From Trichoplusia ni (Eukaryota > Arthropoda > Insecta > Lepidoptera > Noctuidae): DNA of 64,000 nucleotides. Each line of letters opens with the position of its first letter. Within the stretch, counting starts at the first letter, position 1. Positions 1-13,000 of this stretch are shown here, in pieces. Location: positions 8,060,001-8,124,000 of the forward strand of contig NC_039479.1 in the NCBI RefSeq assembly GCF_003590095.1, read 5' to 3'. The position numbers and the translations under genes were made by a program. A model generated the notes under the pieces. The model saw only the letters and a program-made list of their open reading frames with translations, was not told the DNA's origin and ran no database searches.

Positions 1-1735
1 AAGCTGTGATTCCTACATAATTTATCATTATTACAGTGTACGGCATAACTTAGGAGCTTTCATCGAATTTAGGAAACATCCCTTTAACATTTTCTAATAT
101 TATTCACATAGACAGCATTTATGATAAAACTCGCCGTTAACCTTAACGCTATTAATCTACATTAGTACGTTTAATTCGTTGAGTCATGTGCGTGCTTAGA
201 CGTCCTTAGGTGGCATTTAGTATAACCTAACGAGAATAAATAATTTGCAACACATCTACAGAATATAACGCTTTATAAATTAATAACTTGCTTGGTAATG
301 TCCCGTCAGCGTCACGTTAACGTTAGGTACTTCAAAGAATGTGTCTAAAACGTAACAGTCTGGCAAAGTTCATAAGTTTCCTTGCTTGTACTGTCGACAG
401 CATGTAAGGGGTAACGTTGTTATATAAAATTCCACCTTACTAGCATTGAATTACTGTTAACTTCAAGGTTTTACCTGTTTGTGCAATCGACAGTACTCTG
501 TAACAGCGATAAAAAAGTAGGTAGTATTTATTCTAGAGGAAACCATTCATTTTTCATTTGGCCGAGTTTTTGACTTGGCTATTAATTTTCGATTCGATAT
601 TTATTTTTTCGCTATTTGTTATGCGGGCGCCGGACGGTGGAATTGATCAATGTTTTATAAATTTGCTACGCTATTGACCATTTAACAATTGAACGAGCAT
701 TGTTGAGAGCCTTTTCGAGTTTGGTTAGAATATTTTACTCAACTATTTTCATGACGGTATCCGGGGTATGCCATTAGATACCAAATTTGCAGCCACTGTG
801 CATGTTATATAGTTTACCAGAATTTCACATGAAGCCTAATTTTAATGGGCCACGAGAATAATAGGAAAAATAAATTTTACACGTTTGTATTTGAGTTGGG
901 CATGGATCATTTTGACGTGCAACGTGTTCACAGAAAACAATAGTTATAAATAATACATTTGAACAGATAAAGCGGATGTTAAAACAGTTACAATAATAGA
1001 ATAGATTATCACAAAACACGTGTATTTTTAGTAAAATCGGTTATTAGCACGGATTTAGCCTGTTCTGTACCCACATCAATAGCTGCCCTAGCTTCGTAAT
1101 AATCTGTGGTCGTCATTCGTTATCCACGCTGTTCGCGGCCCGGTCACGTACGCTCAAAAATATAACATAGAGTGGGAACAACAATTTCTACAACACAGCG
1201 ATTTTCCGATTGGCCTTTAAAACTACAGAACCATCAAGTACTGCGGAGCAAAATTATGATTTACGTAATATAGGTATGGAGCTGGTTATTCTTTACGAGA
1301 ATCAGAATTCAGTAGTTGCATTCATTTGCTCGTTTGTTTTTTTTTTATTTAATTATAAGGCAGTGATCCGTTAGGTTATATTGTTATTCCTAGATTATTT
1401 AGCCCATAGCTTGCCATCTGTGCATTCCGTGAGTTGGTACAGTAACAACACAAAGCATGCAGTTTTTATTAGGTGCTGTCGTAACAATCTTTGCTCGGTT
1501 GATTGCTCACAAGAGTTTTGTGATCACGAATACGTCGGCAAATTCCGCTTTGAGAATAATAATTTATTGATCCTCAATATTTGTGCTTATGTAATCAAGA
1601 ATAAAATGAAATTGGAAACGCACAATCGATAGAAATTTTTGTGTCTTCCATACATACTTTTGATTAACTGATGAAAAATGTTTTGAATCCAGAGAAATCA
1701 ATTCATTTAAGCAGTATGGAAAATGATTCATTATG
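1..1735. other. Gene-free, probably intronic
   Basis: AT-rich sequence with no open frame over 85 codons and no recognisable domain. It lies upstream of the receptor terminal exon at 6061, whose acceptor site requires an intron before it, so this is most simply part of that intron. Small GC-rich patches near 620 and 1120-1160 have no coding signal I can defend. Confidence 0.4.
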
Positions 1736-1883
1736 AAATGATGTAACGGTTTACTCACGCGTATTTATCGGGGTAGCCCGACTAGTTTCTGACCCAACCG
1801 GAGTCCTTAATCATGAGCAGACGCGGCGGGATCGCGAGTCGACTCACGAGTAAACCGCGCGTGAGTAAACCGTTACATCATTT
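1736..1883. mobile_element. Short TIR element (MITE-like), copy 1
   Basis: A 148-bp element with perfect 26-bp terminal inverted repeats (1736-1761 and 1858-1883; tip AAATGATGTAACGG). The core is GC-rich against the AT-rich surroundings. The core between the arms nearly matches the element at 45315-45440. Near the right end a partial arm is duplicated: GAGTAAACC at about 1848-1856 is followed by GCGCGTGAGTAAACC leading into the terminal arm. This is absent from copy 2, so copy 1 carries an arm rearrangement. There is no coding capacity. The outer boundary is uncertain because 13 bases just outside the left arm (AATGATTCATTAT) are shared with copy 2. I recall similar sequence as common in noctuid moths but cannot name the family. 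Confidence 0.8.
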
Positions 1884-4800
1884 AATAAGTATGGAAAATA
1901 TTTATTATTGTTATTTGTAGATGGTTTCAGCATTCAAGCATTTATTATGCAACAGTCGGTTGCAGTAACTTATGGCTGGGAGCGCTAATTAGGGCGCAGT
2001 CAAGCCGTGTATCATTATTGACTTAATGATCAAACCATAATGCCTATTTGAATACGCGCCACTGTGATTTATAGGCAAACATAATGTGACTTGAATATTA
2101 CAGCTGAATATTTGTAGTATGTCAAAGCCTTTATGAATAAGGTTGTGTTTATAAATATGTAAAAGCTTATATCTTACCCTATTCATTGAAGGATACAAGA
2201 TCAAATATAAATAAAACCTTTCCGCCTTGTGCATTTGACAGTCTGTTTCGAAAGAATGTAATGATAATTGTCTGACAAAATCATAACATTTTCCGTCATG
2301 TATTTTTGGTTAACGTTTTTAGGTGGTTCTTCAATAAGGTTAAATGATATAAGAATCGTAACAATTAATTGGTACCTACTGTGTCAATGTGAAATATTTC
2401 ATTGAAAAAAAAATATGTTTTTTTATGCTGCAAACCTTTTATAAGCTTTGCTATCAATACCACCAACTGAATTGGTTGACCAACTCATCAAGTTCATTCA
2501 TAAAAAAGCAAACACTAACTTGTTTCATTTAGCCGCCGATTCCAAGTGGCTGACTTTTCTGTTTGGGCGGTAATCCGAAGATTTACACAGTGTAAAACTC
2601 CTGTCTAAATATGCATACCTACGTTCAACCAGAAGCAGTTTTTCATCGTGTAAATACTCATTCGCACTTTTCGCACAAAATCAAAAGGATTTTATTCATG
2701 CAAACCTTTTACTGGCCCTTATGAATACTCAAGACATTTCAAATACCATTCAAATGGGATATCAAGGGTGAAAATTGGGGTCAACCCTTTAGAAATGTTG
2801 AATTTTTCGAATTTTTTATTAGTTCATCGTTCTTTCGATGAAAGTTCTACTGAAAACAGATCCCAACGAAACTGGAAAAAGGATACACTGTGATGAGTTT
2901 CTATGCAAATTTCACGTTTGACTGTGAATAACTGAATTCATGAGCTTTCACTCTGCATGTTTGCGAAAAGTCTAAAACGCTTAAAAGGCATGTCAGGCCT
3001 TTGATATTTCGCCTCACATTTTTCATATTAAAGTGCTAAACAAGTCTGATACAATCTTTGAGATCGGTCGTTATTCATTATGTTGGTACCTACACTCTTC
3101 GCGTGACTCGCGATGCTTGACGCGATAGGCCTGCTACTAACAGGAATTAACAAAAATTGTGTAAGTAGCTATTTATTTTAGTGCTTTATGAAATTTTCTG
3201 ATTAACGGCCAAATTACTGTTCAGGTTTAGGTTACATAATCGTTTACGTCCATTTAAAACTCATTTAGCAATCGCCCGCACGCATTCCCTGAACTTTGTT
3301 GAATTACTAAAGTGCTTATCAATTTCGGTAATCTTTTCAGTAATGAGGGTTGTCCCAACTCGTCTTACGAAAGCTATGATTAGTATATACGATAATTAGA
3401 AGCAGTCACGAGCCCTTTAATTAATTAATTTATAAATAGGTCATGTAAAGAGATCAATCAGTCACTGAAATTAAACAGCTTTTACTCCTTCATAGTCGTT
3501 CATACTATACATGATTTTCGTGTTCAAAGGTATATTTCAGAATTGTGGTATAAATTCACAGAATATTCTATTAAATTTTTTAGTAAATGAAATTCTAAGA
3601 AGTTCTTGAGATTTAGAATTCTGCCCGAATAGTAAACGGCTCAGTAAGCGTAGAGCGTAGGTACCTAATAACAATTCGAGGAAAATTGATGCGGTGTTGC
3701 TATACATATTTATGGAGTAAACGTCGCAGACATAACAAAAATAAAAATAGCTGTCCCGGCGAATAACCGTAAACTAATCACTGATTTTAAAGGCACGCTA
3801 CTTCAGTCGTGTTTCGTAATATGATTGATAATGATCAAAAAGCAATGCTGTCAATTGAGCGATACGTATTTACTCGTAGATCAATGGAATAACGATATGG
3901 TTATTAGCAACCCGTAACGTAACAAAAAGGTTTATAAACATTTTTTAGAACTTTTTGATATATTCTCAGAACCATAATGTCTGCAAATCAAATGAAAGTT
4001 ATTGTACCGAAATTTTATTCTCATCCATTATTTGAACATGAAACACTTGTACGAGAATTTGGATGGTTGGAAGTTATAAATTCAATTCAGTTGGCAAAAT
4101 TTATTAATTTAAACAAAAAAAAAACTTAAAAAATTTGTACAGATTTCACAAGGATGAAGATGTCTTTATTTCGTATTAAAGTTTGAGTTTAGTCTAATAT
4201 AGTTTTAAAATATTAATTGTAGGTAGGTATAGTTTATTGATAAATTACTTTAAAATAAACGGTGGTTAGACATAAAAGTTATTTGAGATTTTTTGATGAA
4301 TAAACTGCAACGTTGTAAGTTGGCGCTGGATAATCCGAAACGAAAGTTCAGAAGAGATGTTGTGACAATAACTAGGTCACTTGAGGCATTGTGTAGGTCA
4401 AGCTATATTGGTACACGGTCCCGTGAGTGCGGTTCCAATACTAGTTTAAATTTTAGAATAGAACTAGAGACAACAATTTTGTTTATTCAAATCCAATCTA
4501 GCAAATATTAATTGAGTTCCACACGAAACCGCAACTAAAACGTTTGAAATGAATGTGAGCTTTGTCTGACAATGTGGATTTGAGTGACTGAAATGAGTCT
4601 TAGAATTAAGTGTGCTTGTAATTAATCAAAACATTAATATCTTATGATTCGCTCAGAGCTGTAAATGTGACATTAAACAAAACGTATCTGAATATAATTT
4701 ACTTTTGAAATGAAACAGCCCGAGGACTGCGGTACATTTGTTAAGGATTAATTAAGTACACATTAAGATGAGCAAGTGAATGTCATGAAGCTTGTTTTCC

Positions 4801-6060
4801 AAAACATTTGTTTATAGCATTAGTACAAATGAATTATTACGCAGAGAAATATATGTGTGTTACTCGTAAGTGTTTATAAGATAGTTCATCTGATATTTCA
4901 AAGTTAGATGGACTTAAAGCAAAGTTTAGTCAGTTCTTTAATTACGTCAAAATATGTAATATGTAAATTCAGTCAGCAGAATCTGCGGCGATGTCTTGGT
5001 TACATATGTTTTACTTGAATATTTATCACAGCGTTTAACTTCTTGAGTACATTTACGATAACTCATTTGACTTCAGAGAAATCCTAAGTTATTAGTGTTA
5101 TTGCTTAGGTCAATTACCTCGAATAAATCCAGAAATACCGTCTGCACGTCCATCTTACTTATACCACATTTAATAACTTATGCGAACTTCGTAAGTAAAA
5201 ATGTTGTTACTTCGTCGTGAACTTATCTAATCACAAATATTTGAATAAGTCAACACACCACAAGCATCGGAAAGTCGTAACAAAACTTAGTCAATATACC
5301 CGGCTAAAATAAAGCGAACTTTTCTTTTAGCTATACATATAATGTATTCTTGACACGTTTCTAAGAAAAACTTTAATTCACTTTACTACTTCAAATGAAT
5401 TCCATAATGGGTCTTGTTATAAGAGCTGAGTTCGTTCGATTGCTGGGTAGCCTTCAATTAGCAGGTATTATTAAAACTTATTGATTAAATGTCTACGAGC
5501 CGTAGGGTACTCTAATGGCAAATAAAAATAAGCTTGTATATTTATTGTTCTGATAATAACTTATCGCATTCACTATAATGCGTAAATATAGACATTCGGT
5601 TTGGATTGTTGCTTGTACAAATGTTAGTACCTAAATATCTTTAGAGATAGAGTATACAAACATTTGTGAAAACCTGTGACTAAACGTCTCATTGCGACTG
5701 AAGACGGTCGTTATGTCAGACGTCCACCCCTCTATAAATGATGTTATTGTCTATTGTGCTATATACCTCCTTGTTGTAGCTGTACTCAGTTCGAGCCGAT
5801 GTCTAGCATTGTCTCTGGCGGATTGTGAGGGCGTGCCAACATAATGTCGATAACATCGCCATGACAAATTATTATTACCGAGAAATCGGGAACTGCGATC
5901 TCCGGCCCCTTTCATATGATTGTTTTATGAAAGCGTATTAATAATATTCAATTGAATGATAATGATTAGGTATAGTAAAATGGGAAATGATTGAAATTAA
6001 TTCAGGATTAAAGCTTTAATTAATTTTTCTATTGTTTAAATAAAATTGATTTTGTTGTAG
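1884..6060. other. Probable intron upstream of receptor exon
   Basis: Over 4 kb with no supportable exon. The longest plus-strand frame is 72 codons (4293-4511), within chance expectation for this base composition. A somewhat more GC-rich patch at 5760-5920 lies just ahead of the terminal exon but has no sustained frame. The stretch ends in the acceptor TTTTGTTGTAG at 6050-6060. Confidence 0.45.
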
Positions 6061-6221
6061 GCGAGGTGATGGATTTGATGGCACTGGTGGGGTCTGCTGT
6101 GAACTTCGTGCTGTACTGCAGCATGAGTCGTCAGTTCCGGTCCACCTTCACGAGGCTGGCGCAGAAGGCTCTGCCTATCGGCCGGGGGCGCGGGGAGCCC
6201 ATCACTTCTCTGAAAGCGTAG
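6061..6221 (+). CDS. Terminal exon of a neuropeptide GPCR (myosuppressin/FMRFamide receptor-like)
   Basis: This exon begins after a splice acceptor (TTGTTGTAG ending at 6060). The first two bases finish a codon split by the intron; the frame then runs from 6063 for 52 codons to TAG at 6219-6221. The peptide opens EVMDLMALVGSAVNFVLYCS and continues MSRQFRSTFTRL. That is the end of transmembrane helix 7 (about residues 1-19) followed by amphipathic helix 8 and a short cytoplasmic tail rich in G, R and P that ends SLKA. The usual NPxxY motif appears as NFVLY, with Phe in place of Pro, followed by a Y-C-x-M-S-R-Q-F-R junction. From family knowledge this form is typical of insect sex-peptide and myosuppressin/FMRFamide-like peptide receptors, which couple to G proteins at the plasma membrane. 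The other six helices lie before the window. Receptor family is fairly sure; the exact ligand is inferred. Confidence 0.8.
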
Positions 6222-7080
6222 CGATCCCGCAACGCGACCGAGTCGGTCGCGCACCTTTGAATTATTCACAAGGTATCAATTCACTGCTAAGACGATCACT
6301 CAAAACTTAATGTTTTCAGCTTTGAAACGCGACTCATTGAATCTTAAACTCGAAAGTCCTTTAATAACGATCGTTCAAATAACGCAATGAATAACATTAG
6401 ACAAGTAACGGTTTATCGAGACTTTATTGAAAGTGAATAGAATTTAAATAAACATTACTGGTCGTTTTTTAATTTTGTAAGTAGAAGTTAAAGCGGTGCT
6501 TACTGTTCAATATGTATTAGTAATTAGGGACTAGGGATTAACGCTATGAACCAAATCGTTAATTAAAATGTTGTTATTAATGTGAATAATTAATTATAAG
6601 ATTTAATGTAAAATTGTAGTATCTAGTGTAGTCTGACAAGTACTTAATTACTGTAATCTGTTTTATCAAGTGCATAAAATCTTGTTTCATTTATAAAATC
6701 GACTCTTAAAAATCGAAGGATACTTTTACTAGAAAGTTAGCAGATATGACGCTTGACACTTACAGTTTTCTATTTTTAAAATATATTTTAGTTTGGTCTA
6801 GAGTGTCTAGACTCGAGACGACACTTGTTGAAAACGAATACTTTACGACTGAACGGTTAAATATTAACAATGTATAAAGCTTTGGAACAATCAGTAATGT
6901 GTATTTTATGGATGTATCAATTATTAGCTGTTAGGAATCTTGGTGTCTTAATATTACATGTAAAAATGTGTATTTGTACATATAAGTGTATATTTGCTAA
7001 CTTCACTTCTAAGAAACTTTTTAACAGTGTGGCTTTATTCACAGTCAAGTTTAAAATAAAGAATTGAAAGAGGGTTATTT
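6222..7080 (+). other. Probable 3' UTR of the receptor gene
   Basis: AT-rich sequence directly after the receptor stop codon. It contains AATAAA polyadenylation hexamers at 6447-6452 and 7055-7060, so alternative 3' ends are possible. The short open frame at 6870-7067 has no domain and is most likely UTR. The real cleavage site cannot be fixed from sequence alone. Confidence 0.5.
6447..6452 (+). terminator. AATAAA polyadenylation signal, receptor gene
   Basis: Canonical hexamer 226 bases after the receptor stop codon and the first one in that UTR. A second copy at 7055-7060 could give a longer transcript. Confidence 0.4.
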
Positions 7081-10000
7081 AATGATCTTTAAAATTGAAT
7101 TTAATCCAATACTGAAAGTGGTATACATGTACGTTCTTTGTAATCATCATCAATCAATCATATTTCGCAATATGAAATAACAGATTTCTTGAATATTAAT
7201 CAACTTTTCCGAAATTTATCACACGTAGAGATCCTCTTTTCCTTCTTGGTCTTTCTTCTGATTATATATTTTTCACACACTAAAAAAATTAGTAGATTAG
7301 GCATTATTTTCATAAATTCGTATTTTTTTTTCAGTTAAACCACTACTTATCGTTTAATATGGTATATTTAAATTTGGAAGAAGTTTTACTTTATGCTATA
7401 ACTGTAAAAGTCTTTGTATTAATTATCATCTTTTCTTCTTCTTTGAAATAATCAAGTTGACAGACTTAGACTTATCTTACAGCGACTTGTTTCGAATCGA
7501 ACTTGTTCACTACAAAGGCTGGAAATCGGAAACTATTTTAATTAGTTCTTCATTATTAGTTAACTTTGATCCTTAATACAAGGGTAGAGATAAAATGTTT
7601 TGTTTATAACTATCGATTTTTCTTAGCGCTCTTGCTGAAAATATACTTTTCGTAGGTATTTTGGGCAATTAACTCTATTTAGAATGTTTCGAGATTCTTT
7701 TAGATTTACGTACCTACTAGCATACATCGCATTAGGTAATATAATTGATTGAAATCACTACGGAGATCTTACCAGAACAATTTAAATAAATATTATTTAA
7801 GTTATGAAAAGAAACTGATAGAGCAATGGTCGCCGTAGACAAGCGTCTCTTATTCACATCGAAAATGGTACATGATTTGAGCAGTACTACCTTGATTCCT
7901 AGATACCATTTCATAAAGTAGCATTTAAGGAAGTACAATATTCCGTAATACCACTTTATACCCCGAAATATCTTCAAGTTTAATAGTATTTACTCTTTCA
8001 TTAGGATTTGAAGCTCAGACAGCTTTACTGAAATTGTTTAAGTACACAATAGGCATTTGGTTACTTAAGATAAAGACTAATATTTATTCAGATAAAGAGT
8101 TTAATGGCTTTAACTACTAACTAGTTATGTAACTACTGAAAAATAGGAAAAAATGTGAATTAATTCATAATCTATTCGCTATGACATATACTCCTATATT
8201 TCTATTTTTTTTTTACTGATTTGCCATTTAAATTTAATTTATTGTTGCATTTTTAGATCTATTTCTTTTTCAAGTAGCTTTTTTCCGTGTTTCAGTAAGG
8301 GATTTAATTTAATTTCTTGTAGAGTCTAATGGTAACATACATGGTAAAGACCTTCCTTTGATGAATCAATCATAACCTTTAAAATTTCACTTCACAGAGC
8401 GTTAGAAATATCTTGTCTAAAATTTAACGAAACATGCAAATTGATGGTACATATTGTGTATACCATAAAAAGCAAAGCAAAAACATTCTTATAAATACTA
8501 TTTTTTCTTATGTCTCTACTTTATGCCACATCATGTCAATGATCGACAATTCTATTCTAGTATGTTAATGAAGTGGAAAAGATACGACAAAGGTCAGCAA
8601 CCTGCTTTGACAAATTGTCGAAGATTGGGACTAAGTTCACTTCTACCTTCTACCTTGATTGATTCAGGATGATAGAGCGCTTTGCTCCGAGGTTAGAATT
8701 AGAGATCGTGTGAAGTCTCCCGTAGACTGATCGCAGTAAATCCGAAAGATCTGAGACCTGATCTTTTGAGGACACTTATGACTAAAATGTAGTATTGTAG
8801 AGATTTATGTACAGTTTACTGCAGAAAAATAAACAAAATGTAATGTTTCTTCGCATCTTAAACGTCACAAATTGAGTTTCATTCAACTGGTTTATTTTTA
8901 GCATTTTTTAATAAATCGCGGCATGTAACTAATCAACTAATACTATTTTGATTATAATAACTTTCGTAATAATATCTAATAAATGCCTCTATATCTAAAT
9001 CCAATAATTAATTATAAGCAATGTAATTACGAATTGTTCCATGTTTTCCGGTCACGTCTCATGAGCGTTGGAAACTGTAATGAAATAGAGCCCAAAAGTT
9101 TTCGTCATTAATATCGTATTACCTCTTAGAACTGTCTTATAATATATGAAGGGCAAAGTAAAGCCACATAAGTATTGTGCATGAAACTAGAAGCATCTAT
9201 TTATAGTTCAAGCTTAAATACAAAGTTATGGACAACATTTTTACATCACAAAATGAAAACAATGTAACATTTTGTCCTCCCTTCTGAAACTTAAAATCAA
9301 AAACCACTAGACCAGCTTAGTCTCCGCAAATAACATTTTACGTGCTTTTGTTCCACGCAAAGTATCTAAACAATGTAGACCTTGTTTACGTTTGATATTG
9401 TTTTCTGTAGAATTCTTTTCACAATGTTGTAATACCTAGAGCACAAAGTAACATCGAAAATTGCAATAATAACAGCAACCACATACCGACGTACAGAACT
9501 GTCGTGACGACGGTATGTCGTTAATATAAGTTTTATTTTCGTAAGTAAACGAGAACGACCTTCCTCCTAGGACAAGAATGAATTAATAGGGGCTCGCTCC
9601 ACTGTTTGAGTTGGCGGAAAGACCCCAAAAAGTACTACAGTAAATGTATCGGCCATTGATCAAAGTAAATCTAATCGATTAACGTTCTAAAAGGTTGGTC
9701 AAATTGAGTACAAAAGGACCTATTTGGTGTGATCTGCCTTTGTTGATGATCACGACGAAGATATCTCTATACTTATACATACATATGAATTTTAGAATTA
9801 ATTCGTAAAAAGTTTAAAAAGAAATTCAAAATGGTATTCGCTTATGTGTGTGTTTTCATTCCTTTGTAACATTGAATGGAGCAGTCTTAATATTTATAAT
9901 TACTTTTTAATTTAAATTTGTACTAGGTAGTACACACACCTACACGACAACCGTACCAACTTTGTTTGAAAATATTAATATTCATGAGAAACCTGTATGA

Positions 10001-13000
10001 AATGTGGATCAAACTAAGATAAAATGGCAGTGTTCCGAACACGGTTGAAGTTTCATTCATTCTAGTTGGTAGTTTAAACTAAAAAGGGTTTCATCTCTCA
10101 AGTTTGTTTAACATGATTTTATTGCCGGCATATTGTTAGTCATAATATTATGTCTGGGGTGGTCTGCAATAAAATATGATTGAGTTAAACAGTCAATTGT
10201 TTTAGAGTTCAGTTCATGAACCTTGAGTCTTTTCATGAACCTTTACTTTTCTACAAAAGTTCAGTCGATGAAAAAAAAACATTTTAAATTTTCCATACAT
10301 CCGTGCTTTTTTATCAACGTAAAAGAATGTCATAGTGCTACTTAGCTAGGGAAGCAAAACGTTAATCGTAAACCACGTAACCACTTAAATGTATTCCAAT
10401 CAAGTCACCGATCGCAGTCACATTCATACTATACTGTGTTAATAATAAAACTAAATTTCCCAAATGTTAACGAGCTCTGCAGAGCATGGCACAGACTAAA
10501 AATGTTTGTGCAAAATAAAAGCACACCATTTTCATGACGCGTGAAGTTTTTTGACAAGATCAAGATGAATCGTATTTAATCAGATGACAAGCGGTATGTG
10601 TGGTTGGTACTGGTGACAAATGGAGGCGATATAAACTGTGTAGGCGATAAAGAACAGCCTAAAACACGTTCACAAGACATCCTTTATAGATTTCTTTGGG
10701 AACCGTTTTTTCTAAAAGCAATACACATACCTAAGTACCAGTAATTTGGGTACAGCAGCACTTATTCTTCTTTGTAGTTAAAATCTTGGCATTATGGTCG
10801 TGGTTATCATAGCAGGGGGTGGCAGAAAGCTTAACTATCATTCATATATCCCGTACCGAAGCTTTCCTTGTACATTCGTGAAGTTTACCATTTAGAGAGG
10901 ACTTCACTCGGTCATCTACCACGTGATGTCGTGCCAAAGTATCAGAACCAGCATTCGTGTGTAATTTTGCTAGCGGTACCCCTCAGAGCAGTTACTAATA
11001 AGAGTAAACTCTGTACGAGTAGTATCTATCTTCTAACTTCAAAATAACCTAAAAAAAGTGAAGACAATAAAATTTTCAACGAAATTCGCATAAATCTAAA
11101 ACAATCGCCTTGTTTGACTTAGGTATTTATGAAGCCACAAGTATTTCAAAACAAATTCCTTCCTTAAACCGTTTATCTACTGAAGTGTAATATCAGGTCT
11201 TGTTTCCGACAAATACCATTACAATACAATGTCACCAACCTATAACTTTTAATTGGCAAAGCTTCAAGTCTTTAAGAGGAGATTAGATTATACATAAATA
11301 TATATGTTAATTCTCAATGTTTATGCGGCTTGCCAGAATTTGTCTCCTTTTTTAGTACAAGAACGAATCTTTTTGCTAAAATAAAGTTAAGTAGAGAGAG
11401 TGCTATGAGTCATACATGCGTACTTAAATACTAATAATAAAACTTCTACGTTGTCATATAAACATACTTTTGCTAATGTTGCTCACGAGGATTTCTGACC
11501 TAAACACACTTTTTACCTGAAATATTATAGTGAACTCAAATAATTAAAATATTTAATCTAAGTATTTGTTCTTCTACCTAGATATTTGTGATCAACAAAC
11601 TGTAAATACTACATATATGTGAAAGAGACGTATTAGTGAAATACATTAGGTAGTAGTTAGTTTCATGTGTAAGATTTGATGTAGAACTTCGTCGTTATGC
11701 TACAAGTTTTATTCTAATTTGATACCTGCTACGTAATTAATCTGAAATGTTTTCTAACATTTTCTCTCGTAAATTGTAACACGTCGTTGAATGTAAACCG
11801 ATCTATCTTTTTCTCAGCATCCATCTTGGATTAGTATTTATAAAAGCATTAAACCCACTTGTGTGTACACATTTTACACATAATCATGGACTGGAAAATT
11901 GCAAATCTGTAAAATAAAATCAACGCCTGGTGTATATCTGTCGGAGAACGTAAGAAGATTACTTTTAGAAAATTGGATTTCTTAACTTGTCAATATTCAT
12001 GTCATAAACATTATGAATCAAGGCGTGAAAATCTTTACGTATTTTCGTGCTCTCTGTCTTATATTGTACTTATATATTTTTGTAAATATTATTATAGATT
12101 TAAAAACCATAGAAGTTTGGAATGTTCCCAACTTTCCCATTATTTATTATTTATTTATGCTGTCTTTGAGTATTTTAGGAATTTGCACTTGAATTGTATG
12201 AAAGAAATCATAATATTTTAAAATCGCACTTGTGAATATATCAGACGATAATGATGAATGTAATATAAAGTTTATGTTGATTTTGACGAGTCCAATAAAA
12301 GATGTTGCTATGTAAGATTTCCAAATGTTTCGAATTCGTAGGTGTGGGAGGAAACGGATTGTATAGAATTACTTGGCAATAAAAATAGTCACAAAGAAAC
12401 ATGAAAAAGAGTTTGTCTGAATACCTTCAAACGTCGTTAACATCATTAAAATATGGGACCAATGTGGCAGTGCAGCAACTGTCTATAAAAAAAATAAGAC
12501 CTATTAACATTATCAAATGATCCCGTCTACAGTAAAACTGACACAATATGATTTGAAGACAGCAAAAAGAACAAGTTTGGCAAGATTTCTTGTGAAATAA
12601 ATGTGAACAACTTTATTTAGGAAACGTAACGACGTTCATACATATCTGGGATCCCAGGTCACAGCTACTTAGTATTTGTCATATATAATGTTTGTTATTC
12701 TCCGACATTATACATATTTGAGGATTCCGAGGAGTTAAGGGTTACGACGAGTTATCTTAGTGAAACAGAAGGCACTTTAATATTCAGTTGATATCAGCTT
12801 GCATTTGTAATTTTTCTAGTTTATTTTGAGGAAATTTTAATGTTGATACCGATTTTTTATGGTTTTAAAGTCATATTTTTGTACGTGATCTATTGCCATT
12901 CTGTGATGTTAAGTAAACCTATCCATGCAAGCCTAGCTATTATTTTTCATTAATGTTAATTGTATATGATAATAATAAGTATATTTAATGTAAAAACACA

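Noticed and set aside
1564..1758. Two minus-strand frames starting MSKPLHH (here and at 45126-45335)
   Set aside because: The shared start comes only from the arm and left flank of the inverted-repeat element; the sequences diverge at once outside it, so there is no gene family.
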